Assembly: GCA_902489775.1 (NCBI GenBank)
Contig: CABUBH010000007.1
Span: 1-58,598 of the forward strand
Length of the DNA stretch: 58,598 nt
Origin: an uncultured Collinsella sp.
GTDB lineage: Bacteria > Actinomycetota > Coriobacteriia > Coriobacteriales > Coriobacteriaceae
Direction: 5' to 3'
Shown here: one piece after another, positions 38,348 through 47,700 of the stretch
How positions within the stretch are numbered: the first letter of the stretch is position 1
Layout of the letters: each line of letters begins with the position of its first letter
Notes under the pieces: model-generated
The model's input: only the letters and a program-made list of their open reading frames with translations
Database searches by the model: none
Told to the model about the DNA's origin: nothing
Program-made: the position numbers and the translations under genes

Positions 38348-39787
38348 ATGGCAGGTAAATACGACGATCTTGCTGCCCAGATCGTAGAGCTGGTTGGCGG
38401 TAAGTCCAACGTCAAATGCGTCGCACACTGCATTACCCGCGTTCGTTTTAAGCTCAAGGACGAGTCGAAGGCCAATGACGAGGCAATCTCCGAGCTACCC
38501 AACGTCATCAAGGTCATGCACGCCAACGGCCAGTACCAGGTTGTTGTGGGCAACATCGTCGAGGACGTCTACGACGCCGTTCTCAAGGCCGGCGGTTTTA
38601 GCGACGGCGGCGCCGTCGACGCCGATGACGACGATGCCGCTCCCAAGGGCGTTACCGATGTGATCATCGACCTCATCTCGGGCATCTTCGCCCCCATGCT
38701 CGGCACCTTCGCCGCTGCCGGTATCATGAAGGGCCTGCTGGCGCTCGCTACCTTCCTGGTCCCGAGCTTTGCTAACGACGGCGCCTACACGCTGCTCTAC
38801 ACCGTCGCCGACGGCATGTTCTACTTCCTGCCCGTGGTGCTTGGCTTTACCGCGGCCAAGAAGTTCAAGATGAGCGAGTTCAACGGCATGGCCATCGCCT
38901 TTGCTTTGGTGTACCCCACCATGGTTGCCTTGACCTCGGGTGAGGTTGTCGGCTCCGTCGAGCTCGGCTTTGCCGGTACCTTCTCTTGGTACACCACGTT
39001 CCTGGGCCTGCCGCTCATCATGCCCGCCTCGGGTTACACCAGCTCCGTTATCCCCATCCTGCTCATGATCTGGTTCGGCTCTACCCTCGAGCACTGGGTT
39101 AAGAAGTGGATGCCCGCTTCTATGAAGATGTTCTTCACCCCGCTGATCGTCGTCACCGTCACCGTCACCCTTGGCTACCTGGTCATTGGCCCCATCGCCA
39201 CGCTCATCACCAACCTGCTCGGTGAGCTCTTCGCGCTGCTGTTTGGCCTGCCCATGATCGGTTCCATCTTGGGTTGCACCCTCGTCGGTGCCTTCTGGAT
39301 GTGCCTGGTCATCTTTGGCTTCCACTGGTCCCTCGTGCCCATCGCGCTGGTCAACCTGTCCACTCTGGGCTACGACTACGTTCTGGGCTCCGTTATCGCC
39401 CACTCTTTCTCGCTGGGCGCCGTGCTCTTTGCCATGTATCTCAAGAACAAGGACGAGAAGTTCCGCGGCATCGCACTGCCGGCCATGATCTCCGCCTTCT
39501 TCTTTGGCGTCACCGAGCCCGCTATCTACGGTGTTGCCCTGCCCGATAAGAAGGCCTTCATCAACGCCAGCATCGGTTCTGCCGTGGGCGGCCTCATCAT
39601 CGGCATCTCCGGCGCCGTGGTGTACATGTCCGGCGGTCTGGGCGTCTTCAACTGGCTGTCCTTCATCGATCCCTCCGGTGTTAACGGCATCAACCACATG
39701 ATCTGGGCTATCGTTGCCTCGCTCGTGGGTGCCGCCGTGGGCTTCGCAATCGAGTTTGTCACCTACAAGCCCGAGGCTGCCAAGTAG
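38348..39787 (+). CDS. PTS beta-glucoside-type EIIBC component
   Basis: 479-aa membrane permease. The EIIB domain (residues 1-90) has the phosphorylated cysteine in VAHCITRVRFKL; EIIC (about 110-475) has about ten helices and the substrate-site motif FFGVTEPAIYG. No EIIA domain is present, so a separate glucose-type EIIA must supply phosphate. It imports and phosphorylates an aryl- or alkyl-beta-glucoside such as cellobiose; the exact sugar is not clear. ATG 38348 with AAGAGAGGA is chosen. It lies between the BglG gene and the 6-phospho-beta-glucosidase. Confidence 0.93.
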   Translation: MAGKYDDLAAQIVELVGGKSNVKCVAHCITRVRFKLKDESKANDEAISELPNVIKVMHANGQYQVVVGNIVEDVYDAVLKAGGFSDGGAVDADDDDAAPKGVTDVIIDLISGIFAPMLGTFAAAGIMKGLLALATFLVPSFANDGAYTLLYTVADGMFYFLPVVLGFTAAKKFKMSEFNGMAIAFALVYPTMVALTSGEVVGSVELGFAGTFSWYTTFLGLPLIMPASGYTSSVIPILLMIWFGSTLEHWVKKWMPASMKMFFTPLIVVTVTVTLGYLVIGPIATLITNLLGELFALLFGLPMIGSILGCTLVGAFWMCLVIFGFHWSLVPIALVNLSTLGYDYVLGSVIAHSFSLGAVLFAMYLKNKDEKFRGIALPAMISAFFFGVTEPAIYGVALPDKKAFINASIGSAVGGLIIGISGAVVYMSGGLGVFNWLSFIDPSGVNGINHMIWAIVASLVGAAVGFAIEFVTYKPEAAK

Positions 39788-39812
39788 CCCAAACGACAAA
39801 GACTCGGTACCA

Positions 39813-39844
39813 GGCCGGCGGGGACAAGCGCCCTGCCGGCTTTT
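39813..39844 (+). terminator. Terminator after the PTS gene
   Basis: GCCGGC-N-GGG / CCC-N-GCCGGC stem followed by TTTT, 25 bases past the stop codon. Confidence 0.85.
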
Positions 39845-39846
39845 AA

Positions 39847-39900
39847 AACCTGCCAATAAGGAACAGGTTTATTTTGGTCGGTTTTATCTGGGCAAACGTC
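39847..39900 (+). repeat. Intergenic repeat family F3
   Basis: AACCTGCCAATAAGGAACAGG, then ATTTTGG, GTTTTATCTG and GGCAAACG, as at 36409-36461 and, reversed, 3908-3950. Confidence 0.75.
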
Positions 39901-39980
39901 GTCTCCGTCAGCTCCGTCCGCATATCTTAAGCCGGCATAGTTTCGATGGGTCGGTCCGTGCGCGTCCCGCAACATGCCTC

Positions 39981-40140
39981 GCCACGAAACCGGCCTATCT
40001 ACTACGTTTAGGTGGCAGGGACTAACCACACGGCGGTTTTCCGAAAACCGTCAAGCCTTCTACCTGCGGTTTTATTATTGACAATTGCGGTGTGGTCGGT
40101 GATTTGCGGTAAAACGTAGTAGATAGGCCGGTTTCGTGGC
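39981..40140. mobile_element. 160-bp MITE-like element with perfect 29-bp terminal inverted repeats
   Basis: Bases 39981-40009 and 40112-40140 are exact complements (ends GCCACGAAAC and GTTTCGTGGC). The interior holds a small GGTTTTC/GAAAACC hairpin and a TTGACA hexamer (40078-40083) pointing to the GH1 gene. No ORF is credible. With the terminator and F3 unit it accounts for most of the 451-base gap. Confidence 0.65.
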
Positions 40141-40238
40141 AGCGGTTCCTGCGCGGACCCCGAGCAGGACGCAAATTGGTCCTGCGGACGCCGTTTCGGC
40201 GCCCGTGCAACATCCCAACACGTACGAAAGGAGCCAAC

Positions 40239-41687
40239 ATGGCTTTTCCCGATGGATTTCTGTGGGGCGGCGCCACTGCCGCCAATCAGTGCGAAGGCGG
40301 ATACAACGAGGACGGCAAGGGCCTCGGTGTCCCCGACATCATGACTGGCGGTACGGTCTCCGAGCCGCGCCACATTACCGACGGCATTCTGCCCCAGTAC
40401 CACTATCCCAGCCACGAGGCCGTGGATATGTACCATCATTATCTCGACGACATCAAGCTCTTTGGCGAGATGGGCTTTAAGTGCTACCGCATGTCCATCA
40501 ACTGGAGCCGCATCTTCCCCAACGGCGACGAGGCCGAGCCCAACCAGGCCGGCATCGAGTTCTACCGCCGCGTGTTCCAGGCCTGTCAGGGGCAGGGCAT
40601 CGAGCCCATGGTCACCCTTAGCCACTACGAGCTGCCCTATGGCCTGTCCAAAAACTACGGCGGCTGGAAGAATCCCAAGCTCATCGATTTCTACCTCAAC
40701 TACGCCCGCACCGTCATGACCGAATACAAGGGCCTGGTGCGCTACTGGCTCACCTTTAACGAGATCAATTGCCTGCTCATGGGCGGCTTTGGCGGCGTGA
40801 TGGGCGGCGGCATGGTGCCCGAGGCGACTGACACGCCCATGGTCTTTGGCGACTGCGACTGGGACGATCCGCAGGCGCGCTTCGATGCCCTGCACCACCA
40901 GTTCCTGGCGAGCGCCAAGTGCGTCACCATGGGCCATCAGATCGATCCCCAGAACAAGATCGGCTGCATGATCGCCGGCAACGCCTGCTATCCGCACACG
41001 TGCAACCCGGCCGACGTCCTGGCCGCCCAAAAGCAGCAGCGCGAGATGAACTTCTACTGTGGCGACGTGCAGGTGCGCGGTGCGTATCCCTCGTGGGCGC
41101 CCAGCGTGTGGCGCCGCGAAGGCGTGCACGTGGAGGTCTCGCCCGAGGACGCCGCCACGCTGGCCGCCGGCAAGGTCGACTTCTACAGCTTTAGCTACTA
41201 CATGAGCGCCACGGCCACGGCTGACCCGGTGCTGTTGGAGCAGGGCAACATCTTTGGTGGTGCCGGCAATGAGTACCTCAAGAAGAGCGATTGGGGTTGG
41301 GCGATCGACCCCGAGGGCCTGCGCTACTACCTGGAGGAGGTCTACGACCGCTACCAGGTGCCGCTGATGATCGTCGAGAACGGCCTAGGCGCGGTGGACG
41401 AGGTCGAGGCGGACGGTTCGATTCACGACAGCTACCGCATCGATTACCTGCGCGAGCATATCAAGCAGATGGAGATTGCCATCGAGGACGGCGTGGACCT
41501 GATGGGCTACACCATGTGGGGCTGCATCGATTTGGTGAGCGCCTCGACCGGCGAAATGAAGAAGCGCTACGGCTTCATTTACGTCGACAAGGACAACGAC
41601 GGCAACGGCACGCTTGCCCGCAGCCGCAAGGACAGCTTCTTCTGGTACAAGAAGGTCATCGAGTCCAACGGCGCCGACCTGGCCTAG
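40239..41687 (+). CDS. 6-phospho-beta-glucosidase, glycoside hydrolase family 1
   Basis: 482-aa cytoplasmic enzyme cleaving the phosphorylated glucoside delivered by the PTS. The family start FLWGGATAANQCEGG is clear, the acid/base Glu is in TFNEIN, the nucleophile Glu in IVENGLG, and the 6-phosphate pocket in STGEMKKRYGFIYVD. Length is normal. GAAAGGA precedes ATG 40239. It is the third member of the bglG-EIIBC-GH1 group but is separated from EIIBC by a terminator and a MITE-like element, so it may have its own promoter. Confidence 0.95.
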   Translation: MAFPDGFLWGGATAANQCEGGYNEDGKGLGVPDIMTGGTVSEPRHITDGILPQYHYPSHEAVDMYHHYLDDIKLFGEMGFKCYRMSINWSRIFPNGDEAEPNQAGIEFYRRVFQACQGQGIEPMVTLSHYELPYGLSKNYGGWKNPKLIDFYLNYARTVMTEYKGLVRYWLTFNEINCLLMGGFGGVMGGGMVPEATDTPMVFGDCDWDDPQARFDALHHQFLASAKCVTMGHQIDPQNKIGCMIAGNACYPHTCNPADVLAAQKQQREMNFYCGDVQVRGAYPSWAPSVWRREGVHVEVSPEDAATLAAGKVDFYSFSYYMSATATADPVLLEQGNIFGGAGNEYLKKSDWGWAIDPEGLRYYLEEVYDRYQVPLMIVENGLGAVDEVEADGSIHDSYRIDYLREHIKQMEIAIEDGVDLMGYTMWGCIDLVSASTGEMKKRYGFIYVDKDNDGNGTLARSRKDSFFWYKKVIESNGADLA

Positions 41688-41714
41688 CCAAGTCTCAACC
41701 AGCGTAAACGCCGC

Positions 41715-41755
41715 AACCACCACAAAGGGGGCAGTGCACCTTTGTGGTGGTTTTT
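41715..41755 (+). repeat. Intergenic palindrome family F2, copy 3 (terminator-like)
   Basis: ACCACCACAAAGG / CCTTTGTGGTGG(T) stem plus five T, after the GH1 stop codon. Confidence 0.85.
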
Positions 41756-41923
41756 GCTTTGGTAGATGTGTGGGGCATGCCTTACAATCTACCAAGTAGT
41801 TCATGCTGGGCGGAAAGACGGAAGGGGCTCGATGCGACCCTAGTCAGGCATACGGATAGATTGAGCCAATGGACAGCGGATGAATGGACGCTGCCCGCTA
41901 TTCGTATGCGATAAGGAGCACCC

Positions 41924-43204
41924 ATGCCCACATCTGTATTCCCAGAAGTCCGCTCGTCGCTGTCCGTGCAGGCCAAGCGCCTGGTGGCGATGCACTTTCT
42001 CATCTACACCGGGTTTCAGACCAGCTACTTTATCGGCGTCATCGGAACGCTTACCTATGCGGACGATGCCTCGGTCGTCGCGACATCGCTGGCCGTCCTG
42101 TTCATGAACGTTTTCGTGATCCTGGGATCCTTTGCGGGCGGCGCTGCGCTCGACGCATGGGGTCCGCGCCGCCATTTCTTGCTGAGCATCGTCGGCACGC
42201 TCGCAACTGGCACGGCAATCATCGCCTTTGGTAGCGCGACCGGCGTCGTCCTGCTCAGCGCGGTGTTTCTGGGCTTTACGATGGGATTCGCCCAGGCCAT
42301 CGCCACATCCTATCCGGCTTACCTCACCGACGATCCTGTCGAGCTCAAAGACATCAACTCCGCCATCGCCATGTTTTCAAACGTGAGTATCATCGTTGGT
42401 CCCACGCTGGGCGGCTTTGTTGCGGCGGCCGCATCGTCGCGTGCGGTGTTCGTGCTTATGATGCTCTTTACCGTGCTGGCGTTCGTCGTCGGTTGGGGCT
42501 TTAGGCCGCAGACCAGCCATGTCGCCGGGCATGCGGATGCCGATTCGACAGAGGAAGGGGAGCGTGCGGGACAAAGCTCCAACCCCAGCACGTCCGCCCG
42601 CGCCACCTTCGTAGTCAGCATCAAGACAGTCTTCACCAACAGCGTCCTCGCGCTACTGTTCTGCATCATTTTTCTTTCGAACTTTGGCTACGGAGCCTTC
42701 GATCCGCTCGAGTCGTTTTTCTATCGCGATGTCCTGCACGTCGGTGTTGAGTGGATGGGCTGGCTCTCGTCGGCCAGCGGTGTCGGCGCGGTGCTGGGCG
42801 CCGTCCTCGCGCTCCGCTTGCCGCCGCACCTGGTCAACCTTAAAACGCTGCTCGTGGCGCTTATGTCCGTGGGCCTGGGAAGTTTGCTCTATGTGGGAAC
42901 ACCGTACGTGGGTGTAGCCCTCGTCGGCCAGATTTTCCTGGGCGTGGCGTGGGGCGTCGTCAACCCGCTCCACAACACCATTGTGCAAACGACGGCCCCG
43001 CTCGAGCAGCTCGGTCGAGTGAACTCGGTCATGGGCTTTGGCAATATGTTTGCCGGCGTGGCGCCGCTGGCGATTGCCCCGTGGCTGTCGGCGACATTTG
43101 GCGTACAACGGACACTCGTGGGGGCGGGTATGGTCGTGACGGCGGTTCCCGCGGCGTTGCTGTTGTTTGGACGCCGGCATTTTGATCGTGCCGCAAGGCA
43201 GTGA
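41924..43204 (+). CDS. MFS transporter
   Basis: 426-aa inner-membrane protein with 12 predicted helices in two halves split by a hydrophilic loop (about residues 195-225, EEGERAGQSSNPS). The MFS loop signature after helix 2 is GGAALDAWGPRR. No residues reveal the substrate; a drug or sugar exporter is possible. AAGGAGC is 5 bases before the ATG. It is followed by F1 and F2 palindromes that probably end its transcript. The neighbouring GH1 and HAD genes suggest, but do not show, a sugar role. Confidence 0.9.
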   Translation: MPTSVFPEVRSSLSVQAKRLVAMHFLIYTGFQTSYFIGVIGTLTYADDASVVATSLAVLFMNVFVILGSFAGGAALDAWGPRRHFLLSIVGTLATGTAIIAFGSATGVVLLSAVFLGFTMGFAQAIATSYPAYLTDDPVELKDINSAIAMFSNVSIIVGPTLGGFVAAAASSRAVFVLMMLFTVLAFVVGWGFRPQTSHVAGHADADSTEEGERAGQSSNPSTSARATFVVSIKTVFTNSVLALLFCIIFLSNFGYGAFDPLESFFYRDVLHVGVEWMGWLSSASGVGAVLGAVLALRLPPHLVNLKTLLVALMSVGLGSLLYVGTPYVGVALVGQIFLGVAWGVVNPLHNTIVQTTAPLEQLGRVNSVMGFGNMFAGVAPLAIAPWLSATFGVQRTLVGAGMVVTAVPAALLLFGRRHFDRAARQ

Positions 43205-43269
43205 AAACCATCACAACATTCGATGAAAATCGCGATTTTGACGAAAAGCGTCGAATGTTGTGATGGTTT
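43205..43269. repeat. Intergenic palindrome family F1, copy 3
   Basis: AAACCATCACAACATTCGA and complement with a GAAAATCGCGATTTT-type inner palindrome, starting at the MFS stop codon. Confidence 0.85.
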
Positions 43270-43289
43270 GGCCCGTAGACGCCGCGATT

Positions 43290-43325
43290 ACCACAAAGGG
43301 GCCAGGCACCTTTGTGGTGGTTTTT
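43290..43325 (+). repeat. Intergenic palindrome family F2, copy 4 (terminator-like)
   Basis: TACCACAAAGG / CCTTTGTGGT stem with a five-T tail, directly after F1 copy 3. Confidence 0.8.
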
Positions 43326-43414
43326 GCTTTGACGGGCCGCGCTTGCGCCTAGGTATACCATGTACGCCGTTCACGAATACACCCCACACCGCCACGCTAC
43401 CCAGAAAGGGCCCC

Positions 43415-44236
43415 ATGGACGCCACCTTCAGCCACATTAAAGCCGTGTTCTGCGATATCGACGGCACGCTGCTCACGAGCGAGCACACGGTGTCCCCGCG
43501 CACTGTGGCCGCGATCCGCGCCCTGCGCGAGCGCGGCGTGCTCTTTGGCCTGTGCACCGGGCGCGACGCCCACGCGACCGAGGCCATGTACGAGCTCTGG
43601 GGCATCGAAGGCCTGGTGGACGTGCTGGTGGGCTGCGGTGGCGCCGAGGTCATCGACCGTGCGCACAACATCAACGAGCTGAGCTATCCGCTGCCGGGCG
43701 AGACCATCGCGCGCATCTGCAAGCACATGGCGGACCTTCCGGCAACGCCCGTCTGCCCCCGAGACGGCGTGTTCTACGTGCCCGAGAGCAACGCGTGCGT
43801 CGAGCACCTGTCGCGCGTCGACGGCGTGCCCTACCAGGTGGTCGATTTTGCCGAGTTCTTGCGCGAGCCGCAGCCCAAGGTGATGTTTACCATGGCGCCC
43901 GAAGTAATGCCGCGGGTGATTGAGCGGGCGTCGACGTTTGCCGATGACACCGTTAAGGCGGCTGCCCTGCAAACCACGCAGCGACTCTACGAGTTCATGG
44001 ATCCGCGCGTGTCCAAGACGCGCGGCCTTGTGCGCGTGGCGGAATTCAACGACATGGGGCTCCAGGACATCTGCGTGTTTGGCGATGCCGACAACGACAC
44101 CTGCATGGTGGCCGACGCCGGCGTGGGCGTGGCCATGGCAAACGGCAGCGACGCCACCCGCGCCGCCGCCGATTTTGTAACCGCCAGCAACGACAAAGAC
44201 GGCATCGCGATCTTTATCGAGGAGCATCTGCTGTAG
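43415..44236 (+). CDS. HAD-superfamily hydrolase, Cof/IIB type
   Basis: 273-aa cytoplasmic phosphatase. Motif I is FCDIDGTLLTS (residues about 11-21) with both catalytic Asp, motif II is LCTGRD, and motif IV is FGDADND near residue 225, with a C2B cap between. The family dephosphorylates sugar phosphates, flavin precursors and related compounds; the substrate is unknown. GAAAGG precedes ATG 43415; the longer frame from 43223 would run through two repeats. The distance of the lysine motif III (VSKTRG) fits the family. Confidence 0.9.
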   Translation: MDATFSHIKAVFCDIDGTLLTSEHTVSPRTVAAIRALRERGVLFGLCTGRDAHATEAMYELWGIEGLVDVLVGCGGAEVIDRAHNINELSYPLPGETIARICKHMADLPATPVCPRDGVFYVPESNACVEHLSRVDGVPYQVVDFAEFLREPQPKVMFTMAPEVMPRVIERASTFADDTVKAAALQTTQRLYEFMDPRVSKTRGLVRVAEFNDMGLQDICVFGDADNDTCMVADAGVGVAMANGSDATRAAADFVTASNDKDGIAIFIEEHLL

Positions 44237-44248
44237 CGCCGGGGGAGA

Positions 44249-44282
44249 ACCACTACAAAGGGAGCAGGCACCTTTGTGGTGG
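44249..44282 (+). repeat. Intergenic palindrome family F2, copy 5
   Basis: ACCACTACAAAGG...CCTTTGTGGTGG, directly after the HAD gene and without a T tail. Confidence 0.75.
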
Positions 44283-44740
44283 CCTCAGGCGATTTGGGCG
44301 AATTGATGCCTAAAAACTGCGCGCAAATTCAAATTTGGTTGTATGAACATCTCACTTCTAACCACCGATGGGTTAAAGATATTCCCATCAATTTGGTAGT
44401 CTATTCCTCCCGGTTAATGATCTACCGTTCACGGTCGATTTGCGACCGTTCACAGGACGCATGCTCTTGAGCAAAATGTTGTGCAAATAAATAAAATGCT
44501 ATTAAAAAATGATAACTAGCTTAATTACCAGTAGAAATAGATATTTCATAGCGAATAAACGAAGGTAAATCCGAGCGAATGTCAAGAGAATTGAGAATTC
44601 GCTACAAAACTATCGGTATTTTTGCTTAGATGTTCAAACAATCGTTACAATATGAACTATAAGCGTGCGCAATTACAGATTGCGCAGATACGTTTGATAG
44701 TGAAAGAGCAAGATCGCGGTCTCTTGGGGAGGAGACATCG
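44283..44740 (+). promoter_or_regulatory. AT-rich leader of the pilus operon
   Basis: About 460 bases without a gene, markedly AT-rich from 44460 onward. ACCGTTCAC occurs twice 21 bases apart (44424-44432 and 44445-44453), two helical turns, suggesting operator half sites. Possible -10 hexamers (TACAAT near 44646) lie downstream. GGGGAGGAG provides the ribosome site for ATG 44741. Confidence 0.5.
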
Positions 44741-47700
44741 ATGAAAGCGAATTCGGACAAATCTAAGCAGAGTAATAAAGTGACGCGCCGTGTACTGGCA
44801 GGCGTTTTTTGCGGAGCATCCGTTTTGAGCCTGGTGCTGTCGCTCGTCATGCCCCCGATCTCGCAGGCCATTGCCAACGACGCCCAGATGGTTTCTACCG
44901 AGGAAACTGTGATGGGGGGGGGTTCCTCAAGTGAGTCTACTGATGTAGGCAGCACCAACAACGGGGATACCGAAAACCAGAATAGTGACGAGACCGAGGG
45001 CGACGAGACTGGCGACGATGCCCAGCTTGAGGGACAGTCCGAGGAAGAGCAGCAGAACGAGGGTACAACGACTTCGGATGACAAAACCGTTGTCGCGGCT
45101 GCGGAAGGTGAGCAAGCCGGAACGGCTGCTGTGAAAATTAACAATGAAGCTGAGCTTAGCCAGAAACTTCAGGGCGTTGCGGAAAAACAGTCCGGCAGTT
45201 TTCAATTGATGCAGGACCTAGACTGCAACGGCGAAATCTTTCTCAATAAGAAAGGTAGCAATATCACCCTTGATCTTAATGGCTACAAAATAAAGCACTC
45301 GAGCAATGATAATAAGCCGCTTTTCAGTGTGAGCAATAGTGCCGAGTTTACAATCACGGATTCTAATCCGGGTGTGGATGAGATCAAAGGCACTCAGCCG
45401 CTGCAGGATCAAGGCCAGACTTTTACTAGCGAAAATTATGGCAAAAATGGCAAGGTCGACGACTATGACAACGATGACATCCCGACCACGCTCACCTATT
45501 ACGTAACCAAGTCGTCCGCTAGCGGTACGAGCACGGCGGAAACGCTTGAAACACATACGGTCAACATCAAGGGTGCAATTGTCTCAACTGCGCCCACGGG
45601 TTCCGCGTTGAAGCTCATTAACGTCTACAATCACGGCAAGTTTAACCTTCGGGGCGGTACGCTTACGCAGAAAAAGGACTGCAATGTCGGCAGCCTCATC
45701 TATGCCGAGAACGGCTCCATCGTCAATATGAGCGGTGGCTACGTTTGCGGTGCAACCTCTAGGAGCCAAGGCGCAGGCATCGAACTCAAAGATGAAGGTA
45801 CGACCCTTAAACTGACCGGTGGCGTGATCGCAGGCAACTACGCTCCCAATGGCGGCGGTGTGTACTCGAACGGCTCGAGCGTATCTATTTCGGAAAATGC
45901 GGTTATTTCGGGCAATGCGACGTTCAATGGGGAAAGCGATCAACCTGGCTATGGCGGCGGCATTATGGCCGTAGGCGGCATCGTGTCCGTTTCTGGTGGC
46001 TATATCACGAATAATAGAATGGCTAAATTCTGCAACAAGGATGGCAACGGTGACCATGGCGGCGCTGGGCTTGCTGCCAATAACGGCGCCAATGTCACTA
46101 TTTCTGGTGGCCAGATTACCGGCAACTACTCCGAGGAAGCCGGCGGCGGTGTTTATGTCACGGATGTCAACCGTAATACTCAACCCCGTACGGGTATGGC
46201 GTGGCTGAAAATCACGGGAGGAATTATTGCCTCTAACGTGAGCTACCGATCTGAAGGTGCCGGCATTCGAGTGGGCCAGATGGTTGACGCGATGATTAAC
46301 GGCACTGAAGACAATAATGTCTATATCACTAACAATCACTGCATGTCTCGCTTTGACTGGGGTGGCGGCGGCATCTTTGTTCAGGGAAACTCAGACCAAG
46401 GCAAGGAATATACTGCTGGTAGGCTATTCATATATAACTCGTACATTAGCGCCAATGAAGCTGGCGGCTACGGCGGTGGCGTTGCAGTCTGCCCCACGGG
46501 CAAGACGTTGGTAACGAACACTGAGGGCACGGCAATCTTTGGCAATTCGTCTGCCGGCGCTGAGTATGATGACGGAGATCGTTTTAAAGACGATTATAAA
46601 TATGGTTACAACTCACAGAACAATACCGGCAATGAAGCTAAACCCCATCTTTCAGGTGGTGGTAGTGGCAAGAATCAAGATATAGATGCATACAAATCGA
46701 AGGTGTTTCGCGATAACGGTCATGCCGATTTCTTCCTTGCGGCAGCGGCTGGCCATCAGGAACCGCTTGCGGCGGTAATCGGCAAGATGCTCGGCGACGG
46801 AGACGCCAAGTATTCGGGAAGCAAAGAACGCAGTGATAACAAAGAACTCAGTGATAACGACGAACTCTATGAGGCTATCAAGATCCCTGCCAATGGCGGC
46901 GTGAAGATTTATCGGAGCGTCGGTCTGAAGTCGGATGTCAAAGTTGGAAGTGATGAAGCGAATAATGCGCAGAAAGCTGCCAGAACTTTCATCACGGGCA
47001 ACTATTCCTGGGACCATGGTGGCGGCATCATGTCGAATGGCGACTTGTACCTAGGCGTGCCTGCGGATACGTACGTCTACCCGAGCCTTAAGCTGAAGGC
47101 GACCAAGAAGTTGGCCGGCCGTGAGCTTAAGGCTGGGGATTTCACCTTTACGGTCTACCGCAAGGATTCGAGTGATCCTATCGCTCGCGGGGTATTCACT
47201 CCTGACGCTTGCACCGAGGTTGGAACTGCGAGTAATGATGCAAGTGGCATCATCAAGTTTGACCTTGGTGAGCAGTTCACAGCGAACGGTACGACTGGCA
47301 CGATTACATACTATTTGGTTGAAAATGCTGGCACTGATTCCGACATCACGTACGACCCGGCCGTGTACGAGATTACGGTTAAACTCGCAGAAGGCAAGCC
47401 AGATGTGCTCATGTCTGTTCCGATTCTGGATAATGCGACCGAGACCAAACAGCTTACAATCCATAACTACACGATCAATGGCATGACTGTAACCAAGCAC
47501 TTCGGTGATTCAACTAGCGATCCGCGTCCTGTGCAGGCAGATTCTGACGGCTATTATTATGTGGTCGTTGGCTCCAATGGGGAAAAGACCTTCACCAACA
47601 AGTACAATCCGTACACTTCCAGCGGCTCTTGGACTCCTAAGGCGACTAAGGTCGTTGAGGGTGGCGAGATGAAGGAGTTTACGCTCGAGTTTGCGGATAA

